From Zeugodacus cucurbitae (lineage: Eukaryota > Arthropoda > Insecta > Diptera > Tephritidae), in the NCBI RefSeq assembly GCF_028554725.1, contig NC_071671.1, forward strand, positions 5,870,001-5,934,000: a DNA stretch of 64,000 bases, written 5' to 3'. The stretch's first letter is position 1. The number at the start of each line of letters is the position of its first letter. The position numbers and the translations under genes are program-made. Below are positions 23,411 through 36,040 of the stretch, in pieces. The notes below the pieces were generated by a model. The model was given only the letters and a program-made list of their open reading frames with translations. It had not been told where the DNA came from and did no database searches.

Positions 23411-26400
23411 AAATATATTATCAGCCTAAAGGTATGCCTTCAATGAAGCTCAAAGGAAAAGAGTTACCAATAAAAACCTTGAATTGACCAAGGCCTAAAA
23501 TAATTGCACAGAGATCCGTTTAAAAACTCTGACAACAAAAGGAAAGTGTTTAAATTTAAATAGTTTAAGTTTGATACCCATATTGTAGTGTTATTATATC
23601 TTCATTTGTTAGTTTCATTTATTGAAAATTGTGAAATCCTGTTAACCAATACCTCTGACAAAAATCTTTCAGAATTTTCTTATAGTTTTTGCTTTTATTG
23701 CCTGAAGCTTAAAGCTTTAAGCTTTTCATGTGCTATAAAACTCAGTACAATAATTTGTCGTTTGAGATGCGGTTTTGAAGCATACTTATAAGCGCAAGTT
23801 TCGACTTCGTTCGGTTTATATGACAGTTTCAAATGCGGTTTAGGAAAGGGTGTTGTTTTAGAAATTTTATTTCTACATTTAAATAATTAGTTATTAAAAA
23901 ACAAGGGACAGCCCTCCATAAAAATTTATCTGGTAAAAGTATTTCCAAATCCACATATAGCTTACGTTTTTGCAGCCTCATGCTGTAAGCTTTAAGCTCT
24001 TTCTCTATTTGCTATAATACTCAGTTCTATAATTTGTTGTTTGAAATTCGGTTTTGATGCATACTAATTGGAGGAAATTCAGATTTAGAATATAGCAGAC
24101 TGGTTTGAAGGCCTTGGAAAAATTTATATTTGACCAATCTCAGATTTTCGAATTTTCTTTTAAATCTAAACTTATTTTTCTAGAAATTATAAAAAATAGT
24201 ATATTAATTTAAAAGCATTCCAATTTTCCAAAATAACTCAAAAATTAGTTTCGAACACAAAATCATTTCTTAAATTCAGTTATATATGAGATATGGTTAT
24301 ATTTTTATTCTAAAGGGCTTTATGACTCCCCTTCCACCTCATCTGTATCGTTTACAACGTTATACGATATTTGCTTTCTAACTATTACGATTTCTCACAA
24401 TTTTGCTTGTTGCAGTATTTTTGTGCGCCACTTAATTGAATTGCCACAATTAAACCGCTTAAATATTTAAACAGGCAATCAGGTTGTTGCTCCAATTGAA
24501 ATTCGATGCAGCAGCAGCATGTTGCGCTTTGTACAACAACAACTACCACTAATACAACAAAATTACAGCAACACACTTGCGGATTTTTACTTCTTTTTCG
24601 TTTAAAATTCGTATTAGTTTTTGTTGTTCTTGTGCTGCATGCAATAATTGTTTTGTTAAGTTTAACCGTCTGTACATACATATGTCTGATTGTGTGGGTG
24701 GATGAATGCTTAATTTGTTTTTGTTATTGCTGGTATTAATTGCTGTAATTGCTCGTTGTTACATGTTGTATGATGTTGGTTTAGCTTTGCTTTGGCAATT
24801 TATTGATTTTATGCTGCTCGCTTTTGTTTTTATATTTGTTGTTGCTGTTATAAGACTTTATTGAAATAGTTGCGAGAGTGTATAAAATTCAAAAGTAGTC
24901 AATTTAATACTGTTTTAAACTGTTGTTGTTATTGTAAAGTATATACATGTAAACTAAGACTTTGTTTGTTTTTGTTGTAATTGAAGCTTCTGATTGTAAG
25001 CGTTTACCAATGTCAACTGTAAATTCCGTTCATTTACAACTGTCAATGCCAGCAATATTTGCTTCTGAAGTGTGTTGGTCACTTGATTTGACAAATTAAT
25101 CAAAGTAGAATCAATTACACAGCAAATTACTTAGACATTCTCATAAGTCATGCGTTAGGTTGTAGTAGAAGAAGACTATAAGAAAACATGTCTTTGAATT
25201 TATTTAACAAATTGACGAAATTTATGTATTGAAATGGGAAACAGAAACAATTTTCGAATATTTTTTTTTTTTTTAATTTTCATAATTAAAGATTTTTCTC
25301 TTATTGATGCTTATAATGGTCTCAGAATAATTTCCATAATTATTTTCTCATCTGATACTTAAAATTTTACTTTCTTACAATTTAAAAAAAAAAAAAATTG
25401 AACTAATTTATTTATTTTTTTTTTAATTATTATTATTATTACTTTTAGTTTTTGCATTTTTATTAAAATTAATTAAACAAAATTTCCCCATTTCTTCCAT
25501 TTCCCAACAAAAAATCCCTATATTCTCAAATCACTCTCCAAACACTCAACAGTAGCTACTCTCTATGTCTATAAAAGCGCCTGCGCTCTCTTGCTTTATA
25601 TTTACCACTATAAATACTCTAAAGCAATATTTCGAACTTCAAAATTTTCGAACATAAATGCATTTTCTGTGTAATAACTTCACAAAACATACAGTAGAAC
25701 GTAAATAAATATGTATGTCAACAATATTAGAGATTTTGATAACACTATACTCGTTACTAGGATCGTATATACTCATAAATCCAGCTGTAAAAATATATAA
25801 TAAATCAATAATAACAATGGTATAAGAAATACTAAAGCAATTATTCACATCTTGAAGTCGAGTTTATGTAAAATTTTAGTATATAAGATTTCTTTTTATT
25901 TACTTTTGATTAGTAACCTGACCTATCCCAACATTAAACTAACAAGTGACAGATAAACTTTCAAAAAAAATTCTAATTTAATAAAAATAATTTGTCAATA
26001 TATTTTATGAAAAAATTTAATTCTAATTCTAATCTAAATTTGTCGAACTTCGAAAAATTGTTTTAAATACTTTTAAGATAAGGATATATTTATTTATAAT
26101 TTACTTTATGTATTCAGAACAGAGGTGCTTGTTCATATTATTAAATCTCCTAAAATTTCCATCCTATCCACATCTACGCTACGAGTAAATGAATATATAT
26201 ATACTTACATAAAAGTAATTGTCTTTCCAAATGCCTCACGCAGCATGGAATTCTCAAAATATTACAACCAAGCACTTATGCCTCAGGTGACAGACATTAC
26301 TCATTCCAAAATAAAATAGAACAGAATGCAATATTACAATTACAATGGTGTTATCGTAGGCAAGATAACTGTAATGCAAATGTACAGTTAAGTCACTCAT

Positions 26401-26875
26401 CATAAATTAGATGCATAAATGTTTATGTTTTTGACACTAAGGATCTAGATTTTTTAATTTGAAGTGTAAGTAAATTGGATAGAGTCAAGTCACAGTAGTA
26501 TATGGAGATTTTAAAGAGCCCTCTTTTACTCCATCAGTGTTTGAATAGAATTTCCGGGTTATGGCCACCGAAATGAGACTATTTCGTTCCAACTTCTCTT
26601 CTCTTGTTCCAGCATAGCCAATATTTTTATTTTTTTTTATTTTTTTATTTATTTAAAGGAAATACAATTATAACTAATTATACTTCGGGCCTTCGGCTCT
26701 GTATATATAGCCAATATTATTTCAGCATTTTGGATATGATTCGAAACCGAACTATGTGCTGGTTTTGACAGCTACCCATGTTAGAAATAATATATTTCTA
26801 TAAAACCTTATTATTAGAGAAAAAAGTAGAAGAACTTCAGTAATAAATATAACAAGGAAAAGGGACTCATATCTT
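23411..26875. other. Non-coding DNA
   Basis: AAGCTTTAAGC words occur near 23705-23740 and 23985-24000. CAA/GTT-rich sequence lies at 24500-24900, and A/T homopolymer runs at 25260-25430. No gene was supported on either strand. Confidence 0.5.
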
Positions 26876-27370
26876 TAAAAGGTTTACAATGTAAGCTACT
26901 ATTCCACTGTAAGTGCAAGATCATTCTGGCCCAAAGTTAATCGCAAGAGGTCAAGGGAACTCTTTGCCATAAACAAGATCAATCTTTCCCAAGTTATAGG
27001 TGTTCTAACTGGCCATTGTCCCATTGGGACTCACGCGGTGAAATTAAGAATTTTATCGGATGGTAGCTGCAAAAGCTGCCTAGAAGAAGGTGAGGTAGAA
27101 TTCTCCCAGCATTTCCTTTTGGAATGTCCCGCCTTTGCGAGATCTAGACAAAAAATCCTTGGATCTCACTGTTTTGGGCACCCTCGCGAATTAGCGGACA
27201 CAGAAGTTAAAAACCTCTGCAGATTTGTGGTAGGTTCCAAGCGCTCTGTCGATTCATAAATAATTGAGGGGGTTGAGTTTTTACGACATCACAAAGAACT
27301 GCTCTCGATAGTCTAAGTGGGTTTCCCCCTTTATAGGGAAACAGCCTTCGTACCTAACATAACCTAACCT
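26876..27370 (+). pseudogene. 3' end of an RNase H-type non-LTR retrotransposon, 5'-truncated
   Basis: The reading frame is open from about 26882 to the stop at 27259. It reads through VSARSFWPKVN, LTGHCPIGTHAVKLRIL and a zinc-knuckle-like CKSCLEEGE...HFLLECPAF, the C-terminal signature that follows the RNase H domain in I/R1/LOA-group elements. The reverse transcriptase and the catalytic RNase H core are missing. A ~100-base 3' UTR follows, and the copy ends CCTAACATAACCTAACCTAA instead of poly(A). The coding segment has no internal stop, so this copy is relatively young. Confidence 0.85.
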
Positions 27371-30300
27371 AAGCTACTATTAGGTTGTTCATGATTTTCT
27401 TATTGTGTAAAACATTTAATGAATTTATATATTCTCCATTTTGATCCATCAATTTGCATAGACCAATAACATTATTTTATCCACATTGCCTTCAAGAGTC
27501 CTTCCTGGATATATCGTCTTCCCTCAATATCGGATCTTCTCCGTACACAAAACATAATTTTCACCTTGCTGAAACTGTATTTTTAGTCATTTGATAATAA
27601 AACAGTAATGTATGCCGAAAACCTCACTATAACAGCTGTTTAAATATATAACGATAAAGTTGTCAAGCGTGAAGTTGGCTGCGATAAAATTCAATAAGAT
27701 CGACTGTTGTCTTCAAACGAAAAAACGACCCAATATTTAATAAACTTTTGGAAACGATCTATACTAAACATATTTGGCAAAAAAATATATAAAAGAAAAC
27801 TTCAGAAAAAATATGATTATTTTTATAAGAAGTTCAGAGGTCAATCGAGAAAGCTTCACCTGTAACATTACATACTTTCTGAACGCTTTTGGTTGTATGA
27901 ACCTCGTTTATTATTGAGACCCTTCAATAACCTATCGAATGATTATGACCTCTCTTTTAGCTCAAAACATGCACCAATCATCATATATCCCACAAGAATT
28001 TATAATAATAAACGTCTATAATGAGTCTTATGCTCTATTATGTTCTATTTAAGCCTTCAACATTTTCTAAAATAATCTTGATCACCATATTAGCTGAATA
28101 TAGATGAATATAAAGATTTTTATATAAGGAGATACACATCCATAAAACACAAATCTACCAAAGATATTCAGCTCACTAATGCTTGCACTGGCGTAAAAGT
28201 AAAAGACTGTTAGGGAGAAAGAGAGAGAGAGAGCGAACAGCGAGAGCAATAAAAACACAACAACAAACAAAAGACACACACGCAACATAAATTATTTTTC
28301 GACTCAGCTCATGCAATGACATCTGTCAATTTCACTAACTAAATTAGGCACTTCATGCGCCCCAAGCGCTGCCGCTGCTGCCACATACGAGGAGCGAACA
28401 GCTACACATTTCTGTACTTACTTGAATCTTACAGCCACTGAATCATATGAATGAAGACAACTGCCAAGACATTTCCAGGAAGACAACGCTGAAATGTAGC
28501 GCAAAAGCGTTGATGGAAATTACAAAAACAAATGCAATAACAGCAATAAAGATACATGAAGCAAATGCTTAATTAAAAAGGGGGCGAACACAAAAGCATA
28601 CACTTGCAACAACCGAATGTAAATATGAGCAGATCCATATAGATTAGCGTAGCAGAGATAGAGAGATACGAGTATGTAATATGTCGTCACTCATTCATAA
28701 TTAGAATGCACAGCGCCAATCAGCTTGAAGAAGAAAAAAACTAAGGAAATGTTGAATTTCTTTACCCGCTTCAATGGAGTGTGTGCCAAGCATAAAGTGT
28801 AAAACCAAAAAATAGACTTGCAGCCTCACGCACCGGCTCACGTGTTTCGTAAGCGCAACAAAAACACAACAAAAACAATACCGATGACAGCTACGACATG
28901 AGCTAATTAGTGCAAAATAATTATGTGATTTTGATGAATGCAAAATTGCATTTGGCTTCCTTCGAATTGCACCGAAAGCGTTGCTGAGTAACAGTTTTGT
29001 TGTTGCAGCAACGGAAGTGTTTCATTTGTCCATTTGTGTTTTCGAAGTACAAGCGATTCGGGAATTTTTATAAAATGTTTCATTAATTGTGGTAATTAAG
29101 TTGCGTAATTTAATAATGATTGCAGTAATTAAGTGCGTTTGTTTGAGGTAAGTGATTGCAGTTACGAAATATCAATTTTGAGACGGGCATGTCAGAGAGT
29201 CGAACTTCGACATTTATCGTTTTAAAAAACATTTTCTACAGATGATAAATATATGTATAATAAATGGCTCATATATTGCCACAAGAAGTCTCATATTCTC
29301 CCTAGACATGTTGCAAAATCTACTTTTAGAATGTTAGACCTACCTACCCCCGGTCAAAGGTCAGACAAGTAAACAAGTTCTCTTTCCTATTCGCTTTTGC
29401 ACATAAGGCTAGCTCCGATCATATCCGATTTCATCGTTTAATTTCGTTCGTTCATTAATTTGCTTGGAATTCTCGTCGGGTTTATATAAAAGGAATATCG
29501 CCTTTGCAAACGCGATTTCATTCTAAAGTTACTTAGAATTGATAGCATTCGAAAAACTAGTTCAAAAGAAATCATTTGTAATAATTTCGGAAGTCTTTCC
29601 TCTCGCTTCCCCCTCCCTCTCTCTCTTAGAAGTCTTCACACTCGCCTTCGCAATGATTTCCTTTAATTTTCTACTATTGATTTATGTTAAGCAAAATTGT
29701 ATATATCTACTGTGCTGCTTTTACATACGTTCCAACTATATGTAGATATATATACAAGGCAAGCACTCGCCCGCAGGTGTTGCTCATTAGTCACTTTTCC
29801 ACATCATTTGTCTCGTCCTTGCAAAATGTAGCCCGTTTGCTAGGTACTCAGTTACTTCTGGCATCTTCAGCTGACATAGTCAAGCTTTTATTACTTGTCA
29901 CGCAACTGGAGAGCCACATTATACCATGGAGTTGACAGATTTTTCGAAAGCATAGCGACCATTTCGCATGAAGCGTCACGTACTCAACTACTTTTCTAGG
30001 CACGCACACACACAAGCGCGACAAACAAGCAGTGCCACGAAAGACATGAGTACTTTCACATATAAGCCGCCACATGTCGCTAATGGAGCCGCTAGTCATA
30101 TGAGCATAAAGTTCGTGCGACGCGTCTTCTTGGCAAGCGTATCAAGAGTGTGTCTCTACAGCCGCTTGGGTGAGCCGCAGTGCTTACTTTGATTTCATTT
30201 TTTGCACTGCTTACAGCTGGCAGATGTGTACTTTGGTATTTGTCGCGGGAATTTTTTCAAGCGAAGTCTTAAAAACCCTGTCAAAGGTTTCTTTTTTCTT

Positions 30301-31373
30301 TCAACTTCAGAGTTTTTTCTTCCAAGTTTTCTCTGCCACTTCATTTGCTACTCAAGTAATATATTAGACGTGATGACTGGAAGAAATTCATTTACAAAGA
30401 CACTTCCTGAGCCGAAATTTCGGAACTACACACGATTAAGTACCGGTAATGCCGTCTATGAAACAGCTGACACAGTGTTGCATGCAACCATTCGTAGTGT
30501 TGCCTCCAAAAGCTCATGCACATATCATATTCACCATCTTCCACACACTTCCCAACTAAATCTTAAGCTTTGGTACAGCAAAAATAAAATAAAGTCAAAT
30601 AAGATTTTTGTTTTTGTTTTTCTCTGTAAGCTTCTTCTACGAGTATTCACTTGAGCCGCACAACAATGCGCCAACACTTTATGCACTTGTTGTTGCACAT
30701 TCTTCTGCTTTGTGTTTGCATTTTCTTGCAACTTATTTGTCTGCGTTTGCGCACTTCAGGTATTTCTCAGTTTGCTACTCAAGGGTTATCAAGCTTTCTT
30801 TCTTTCCGTACAATTGTCGTTCTTGAAGCGCTTTTGTAGTTTCTTTTTGTAGCTGTTGTCTTTGCCAAATTCCTCTATTGTTGCTCTGTCGGTAGTGTAG
30901 TACCAACATGGCATTGACATCAAATTAAATTGCTCGGCTTTTAAAACAATAAAGGCGAGCGGTGGCAATAAATAAAGTTACGCTTGAATATTTACTTTGT
31001 GTGAAAGTTTAAAGCAAAAGTGTAATAAAAGTCCGAAATCTACTTAACTTGTGGAATTTATGACAGACTAAATTTTGATAACTCAAAGAGAAATTCAGAA
31101 ATGAACATAAAATGGCATCAAATATGAAATAAAATATTGCAAGCTTTGAGCTTTAAGCTCTACCTTTAAGCTTTTCACCATTCACTTAGTTAATTTTTAT
31201 ATTTATCTTATAACCTAAGGTTGTAAGGAGTTCCACAAATGGTACTCTAAGCAAGGAATGATCTTTACGTATATCTGCCGAAGATTCCTTAAATATCGGG
31301 GAATCGCTCTTCGTAAAGTTCTAAACATTTCGTTGCGAGAACGTTACATTGACGTTGATAGAAGTATGGAGAG
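27371..31373. other. Non-coding DNA
   Basis: A (GA)n run lies at 28211-28233. There are many short open frames on both strands at 29.5-30.9 kb without domains, signal peptides of note or splice evidence. A TATATAAAAGG at 29483 sits near a TCATTC but with poor spacing. No repeat family was recognised. Confidence 0.45.
28211..28233. repeat. (GA)n microsatellite
   Basis: GA-rich run, mainly pure GA repeats. Confidence 0.8.
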
Positions 31374-32085
31374 GTAGGTTAGATTAGGATGGATGTTCCC
31401 CAACAGATCAAAAACACACTTAAATTATTAAGGACAGTCATTCGTGATGCCAAATTGTACTTCCTCACTTAAATTTAAGTATCGATGGGACAATGGTCCC
31501 AACGACTAAGAAAGATTGTCCTTACTGAGGGCGAAGATTTCTCTAGGCCTGGCGATTTGCCTTAGGCCAGAAAGATCTTGCGACAGAACAAGTACTAGCC
31601 ACTGTCCAGTACTTGCTCAGTTCTGCTGAAGATCATCCATCCAGAAGTAAATTACAAGAGGATAGAACTTTAGCTTGTTACTAATCCACTGTTGGTGAGA
31701 CTGTCGTACCTAACCTAGCAAGCTCATCAGCCTTAAAATTTCCCGCAATTCCAAGTCGTGGCCAGGCACCCAAGCTAGTCTGATTCCATTGTTCGTGAGG
31801 AAAGGCATTCATTCACCAGTCAGGAGCGCACTGCCTGTGAGTTCAAGGGATCAAGGGTCACTTCTCTGATGCTGCGCTTGCCAGCCATAAATCTGCTCCA
31901 ACCTTTATGGAAGCCACATCCGCTTGGAAAACCCTACAATAGTCTAGCAGAAAATTGGCTTTCCAAGAGAACTTCCTGTCCAGGATAAGACCTAAATATT
32001 TCACGCTGTTCGCGGGGCGAAGACAAGTTTCTCCCATCGAACGGTAAGACGTTACATATAACTGAAAATGACGTGAAAACAGCAA
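31374..32085 (-). pseudogene. Decayed non-LTR retrotransposon with internal deletion
   Basis: On the minus strand the fragment begins in the C-terminal part of the reverse transcriptase (SVKYLGLILDRKFSWK) and passes in frame straight into an RNase H piece (VFQADVASIK), so the intervening few hundred bases are deleted. Further on, out of frame, come NSQAVRS, NGIRLAWVPGH and then, one base shifted, GIAGNFKADELAR: the RNase H D- and H-containing motifs. An SFWPK stretch follows. The copy ends at about 31374 in CCTAATCTAACCTACC. It shares SFWPK...GHCP with the copy at 27 kb and belongs to the same family. Several frameshifts and stops make it non-functional. Confidence 0.8.
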
Positions 32086-32235
32086 AAGAGAATGAATTTA
32101 AGCAAAGAATCTATGAATTTTGAGTTTCAAGACCGCTTGAACGAACACAATCTCTATCTTGGTCTTTACAAAACCTTTCAAAAATAATTATTTGTTTAGT
32201 TTCTTTTCATAGAAGGCATATTAAGGTTTTCATAA

Positions 32236-32239
32236 GATA

Positions 32240-32275
<36 letters not shown>

Positions 32276-32276
32276 C
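32236..32276. repeat. TA microsatellite at the 3' end of an RTE element
   Basis: A (TA)n run interrupted once by C abuts the minus-strand RTE element that ends at about 32281. RTE-clade retrotransposons characteristically end in short tandem repeats rather than poly(A), so this run is probably the element's own tail. Confidence 0.7.
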
Positions 32277-32280
32277 ATTT

Positions 32281-32755
32281 GGCGTAGAAACCGCTTTAAG
32301 CGATTATAGCCGAATCCACCAGAGCGCGCCACTCGTTCCTCCTTTTTGCTTTTTGGCGCCAATTGGAAACACCAAGTGAAGCCAGGTCACTTTGCGCTTG
32401 GTCTTTCCACCGGAGTGGAGGTCGTCCTCTTCCGCGGCTTCCTCCAGCGGGTACTGCATCGAATACTTTCAGAGCTGGAGTGTTTTCGTCCATTCGGACA
32501 ACATGACCTAGCCAGCGTAGCCGCTGTCTTTTTATTCGCTGAACTATGTCAATGTCGTCGTATAAAGCGTACAGCTCATCGTTCCATCGTCTGCTGTATT
32601 CGCCGTTGCCAATGTTCAGAGGACCATAAATCATACGCAAAACCTTTCTCTCGAAAACCGCAAGAGTCGTCTCATCGGATGTTGTCATCGTCCACGCTTC
32701 GGCGCCATACATCAGGACGAGAATAATGAGCGTTATAAGATATATGAAGAGTTTA
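32281..32755 (-). pseudogene. 3' end of an RTE-clade non-LTR retrotransposon
   Basis: The minus strand is open from about 32752 to the stop at 32296. It begins LVLMYGAEAWTM and continues through FERKVLRMIYGPL, RWNDELYALYDDIDIVQRIK, RLRWLGHVVRM, GRGRPPLRW and a final RRNEWRALV, the standard C-terminal order of RTE reverse transcriptases. The reverse transcriptase core and endonuclease are absent (5' truncation). Only a very short 3' UTR separates the stop from the TA tail. The lack of internal stops suggests a fairly recent insertion. Further copies lie at 48.4 kb and, much older, at 18.0 kb. Confidence 0.88.
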
Positions 32756-35221
32756 TAACATCGTTAAGTCATCAGTTGACTTAGGAAGACTTCTTATTCG
32801 GCCGGCTATTCTACTAAAAAAATACTTCAGCTTTATTGTTTAGTTGACTACAATGATTTCCGGAATTTTAGAGATTTGAGGACACATTAAAATCCCTTAT
32901 ACTATTTAATAGCGTGGTTGAGAATTACAATCACAGCTGCACAACGAATGAAACAATCAATTGTCGAACAGTCCACTTTAACAACTCAATTATCCAGGCT
33001 TTTGCTTTAATAACAATCACTCAGAACGGTACATAATAGCAATTCGCCAACTAAAAGCTTCAAATAACGGATATTGAACCCCGACTGCAAAACTAACCGC
33101 TTAAATTAAAACAATTTTGTAAATTAAAATTGTGAACGGTTGAAAGCCATTTCGTAGAAATGAAATTCAATAATGCACTGAACATACAAGCTTACGCTTA
33201 ACAACAAAAACAACAATCATATTTTTTTTGTAGAAACACAAAAATGAAAAAACTGTGAAAAATTAGAAAGTTAAAAAATTAAATTGTCGCAGAAAATGCG
33301 CTAACAAATTGGCTGAAAAATACTACCGTTAGAAATGAAAGAAGTACTATAAAACAACAACAAAAGTTTAGCGCATAAAATTTGTTTTCACTCGCCATGT
33401 GCAACATTTTGACGAACACAACATTTGGCATTGTTGTTGTTAGTACCGTTGTTTTGCTATAGGAAAGCAACAACAACAACATTTACAACAATAACGGTTT
33501 TACATTACTCTCACACACATACACACACGTATTTGCATTTATTTCACTTGCCATACGCTTTTTACTGTTATTTTCGGTTATTGCTGTCGCTGCCGGCGTC
33601 GCTGCAGCTGCCGCTGCTGCGCTGTGTTTTAGTCACTCGAACTCGGACTTTCGTTGGTTAAGTCACGTTTTGGTTATCAAGAGCATCCGGTGTGCGAGCG
33701 CAACATATGACAGACAGCTCTATGCATATGTAGATATGTACAACAACAACAATGAAAACAACAACAACAACAAAAACTAGTGTCAACATATGAAATCACA
33801 GCGAGCAGCTTCCTTTTCAAGCATGCTGCGCAACAACTAAAACAAAGCGCAAGGGCGCCAAAAAATAAAATCGAGCTAACAACAAAATAACAACTACAAC
33901 AACAATAGTTGCAGCAAGCACACAGTTTGTGTGATAAAAGCGCGGCACAAAAGTGATAAGCGCTTTAGCTGCAAATGTCGCCAGTGTGAGGGTCACGTTG
34001 ACAGCGCGGCAACTTCACTGACAGCAACAGCAGCGACATGTCCGCAACAACAACAATAACACTAGCAACAACATCAGCAAAGTTGCCAGTTTGTTGGCGC
34101 GCGCAAAAATAGTTTTGCGTTGACAGCGTGTGAACATTTGTTAGTTAATAAAAATTTTGCGTGCGAAGTGACACAAAAACGGACAACATCAACAACACAA
34201 ACAACAATAGCAAAAGCTACGCGTGTTGGAACATTTGCCTTGAAAGCAATAAAAACGGGAAAGTTATGCGAAAATATCACAAAAATCATAAAAACGCAAA
34301 ATATTCGAACGAGCGCTGCAATAAAAAATGCCGAAAAGACATGACAAACTTGAAACGATTTGCGCACAAATTTTTTGCATTGGCATGCCGGTTGAGATAT
34401 TTATTTTTACCGCTTGTCAAATTATGAGTGCTGTCAACGCTTCAAATTTCAAATAGTTTGACGTTCTCGCAGCGCGAAATTGTGAAGTTGCCAGCGAAAT
34501 GTCGGTATGCTGTTGAGTTTTGGTATTTATTTTTACAGTTATTATGTAATGCTGTAAATTCAAGCTCAGAATATCAAAATTTAAATATCAAAATAATTTT
34601 CACTAAATTTTTCCATTGAAAGTTCGAAATATACACTTGAAAATTATATCCAAATGACAGCTTCATCAGAGGGATGAAAACTTAACAGTCAGTTGAAGGT
34701 TAGGAATGTCTTACGCAATCCATAAAGTTAAAGGTTATTCAAACCGATTGATTTAGCAAGCACAGAAAGCCATAAAGAGTTACTTCAAAGCGCTAGGCTA
34801 CAAAAATTTAGAAATCCATTTATGAATTCTATGAAATCTTCAGCGACACGCCAGAAAACGGATCGAACACTTGTCAATGAAACATTTATCGACTTGAAAA
34901 CCTTCAAAAAAGAATGCAACCTGTTGACTAAATACCGTTAAGTTCTACTTTTAGCATATATTATGGACTTCTATACACAGAACAAAGAAACAATGGGAAC
35001 GAAGACAAGGGAAAATATTTCAAGGTATCAAAATACAATCAACATACATAAGGATCAGCTCTCTCAACAGCTTTTGACAGATATAACATCGAAATTGTTC
35101 GCCTGTGTTCAGGGAACTCTCCGAACCTCATACCGCTTTTATTATGTCCTACTTTCTTAAAATACGGAAACTTTATCGTTGACAACATTTTAGATCTCTC
35201 TTGGGGAATCGACTGTCTATC
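32756..35221. other. Non-coding DNA rich in CAA repeats
   Basis: Repeated CAACAA/ACAACA tracts occur at 33465-33490, 33740-33775, 33890-33910 and 34040-34075. Around 33.5-34.5 kb the sequence is less AT-rich, with overlapping open frames on both strands, as seen in 5' UTR or regulatory DNA of fly neural genes. No exon could be proven. Confidence 0.45.
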
Positions 35222-36040
35222 TATGTGTTAAAAAATAACGGGAATTTTCAATTTTTAACCAAAAAAAACAGCCCTTTAATGTTCTCTTAAGGGGTTATAT
35301 ACAGTTAGAATTTTCAAAAAATCGATTTTTTTTTATTTCATTTTCTTAATGTACATATATTTAAGAATACACGCAGAAAATTTCATATCGTTCCGGTGAA
35401 TATTTTCAAAGTTACAATCAAATGAAAAATTTGAAAAGGCGTTTCAGAGTGCTTGGAAGTACAAGGTCCAAACTTGAAACGGGTTTTTCTCAAAATGGTG
35501 TTTTCAAAGTCGGTGACCAACATTACTCGAAAACGGCTAGACCGATTAGTCTCAAATTTTAACACGACCTTCTTACATATATTTTTTAGTAATTAATCGT
35601 AGATTTTTTCTCTCCGATAAATATTTTTTTTTATGAACAATTTAAGGCGAAATTTCGGTGAAAAATAGATTTTTTTTTTTTGAGAAACCGCCATCAGATC
35701 AGCTGTAACTCTTTTTCAAATAAATATTTTTACTAGTACTAAGTCTTAAAATACAGTTAAAAGATACCATAATATTTGTATAAATTTTTGGATCAATAAA
35801 TTAAAAAGTTTTTTCAGAAAAAATTCGGGAAAATTCACTTTTTTTCGGCCGTCTAACTGTATATAACCCCTTAACTTTTGGAACAAATCACATGGAGACA
35901 CGTCTGTCGAATAATGAGGCTGGGGGATCGTTTTTTATCGTCGTATTGTTTTTGGCCAAAAATTCAATTAATCGTACTGAGGATTGGACTTTGGACAATT
36001 TAAAATTTTTAAATTCCCGCTAATTTTTTTAACACACCTC
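35222..36040. mobile_element. Mariner-type MITE, copy 2, split by another MITE
   Basis: The left end is TGTGTTAAAAAATAACGGGA and the right end is the inverse, TTCCCGCTAATTTTTTTAAC followed by ACACCTC: the same termini as the 10.6- and 41.1-kb copies. Without the 580-bp insert and its duplicated TTAA (35287-35874) the element would be about 235 bp. No transposase remains. Confidence 0.75.
35291..35870. mobile_element. piggyBac-like MITE with TTAA target duplication, nested
   Basis: Perfect 19-bp terminal inverted repeats, GGGGTTATATACAGTTAGA at 35291-35309 and its complement at 35852-35870, are directly flanked by TTAA on both sides (35287-35290 and 35871-35874). A TTAA duplication is the hallmark of piggyBac-superfamily transposition. 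The interior is AT-rich and non-coding. It lies inside the mariner-type MITE, so it is the younger of the two. Confidence 0.85.

Noticed and set aside
29483..29523. TATATAAAAGG plus TCATTC as a core promoter
   Set aside because: The TATA-to-initiator distance is about five bases too long and no gene follows.
32346..32726. 126-codon plus-strand open frame
   Set aside because: Antisense to the RTE reverse transcriptase fragment, which explains the sequence fully.
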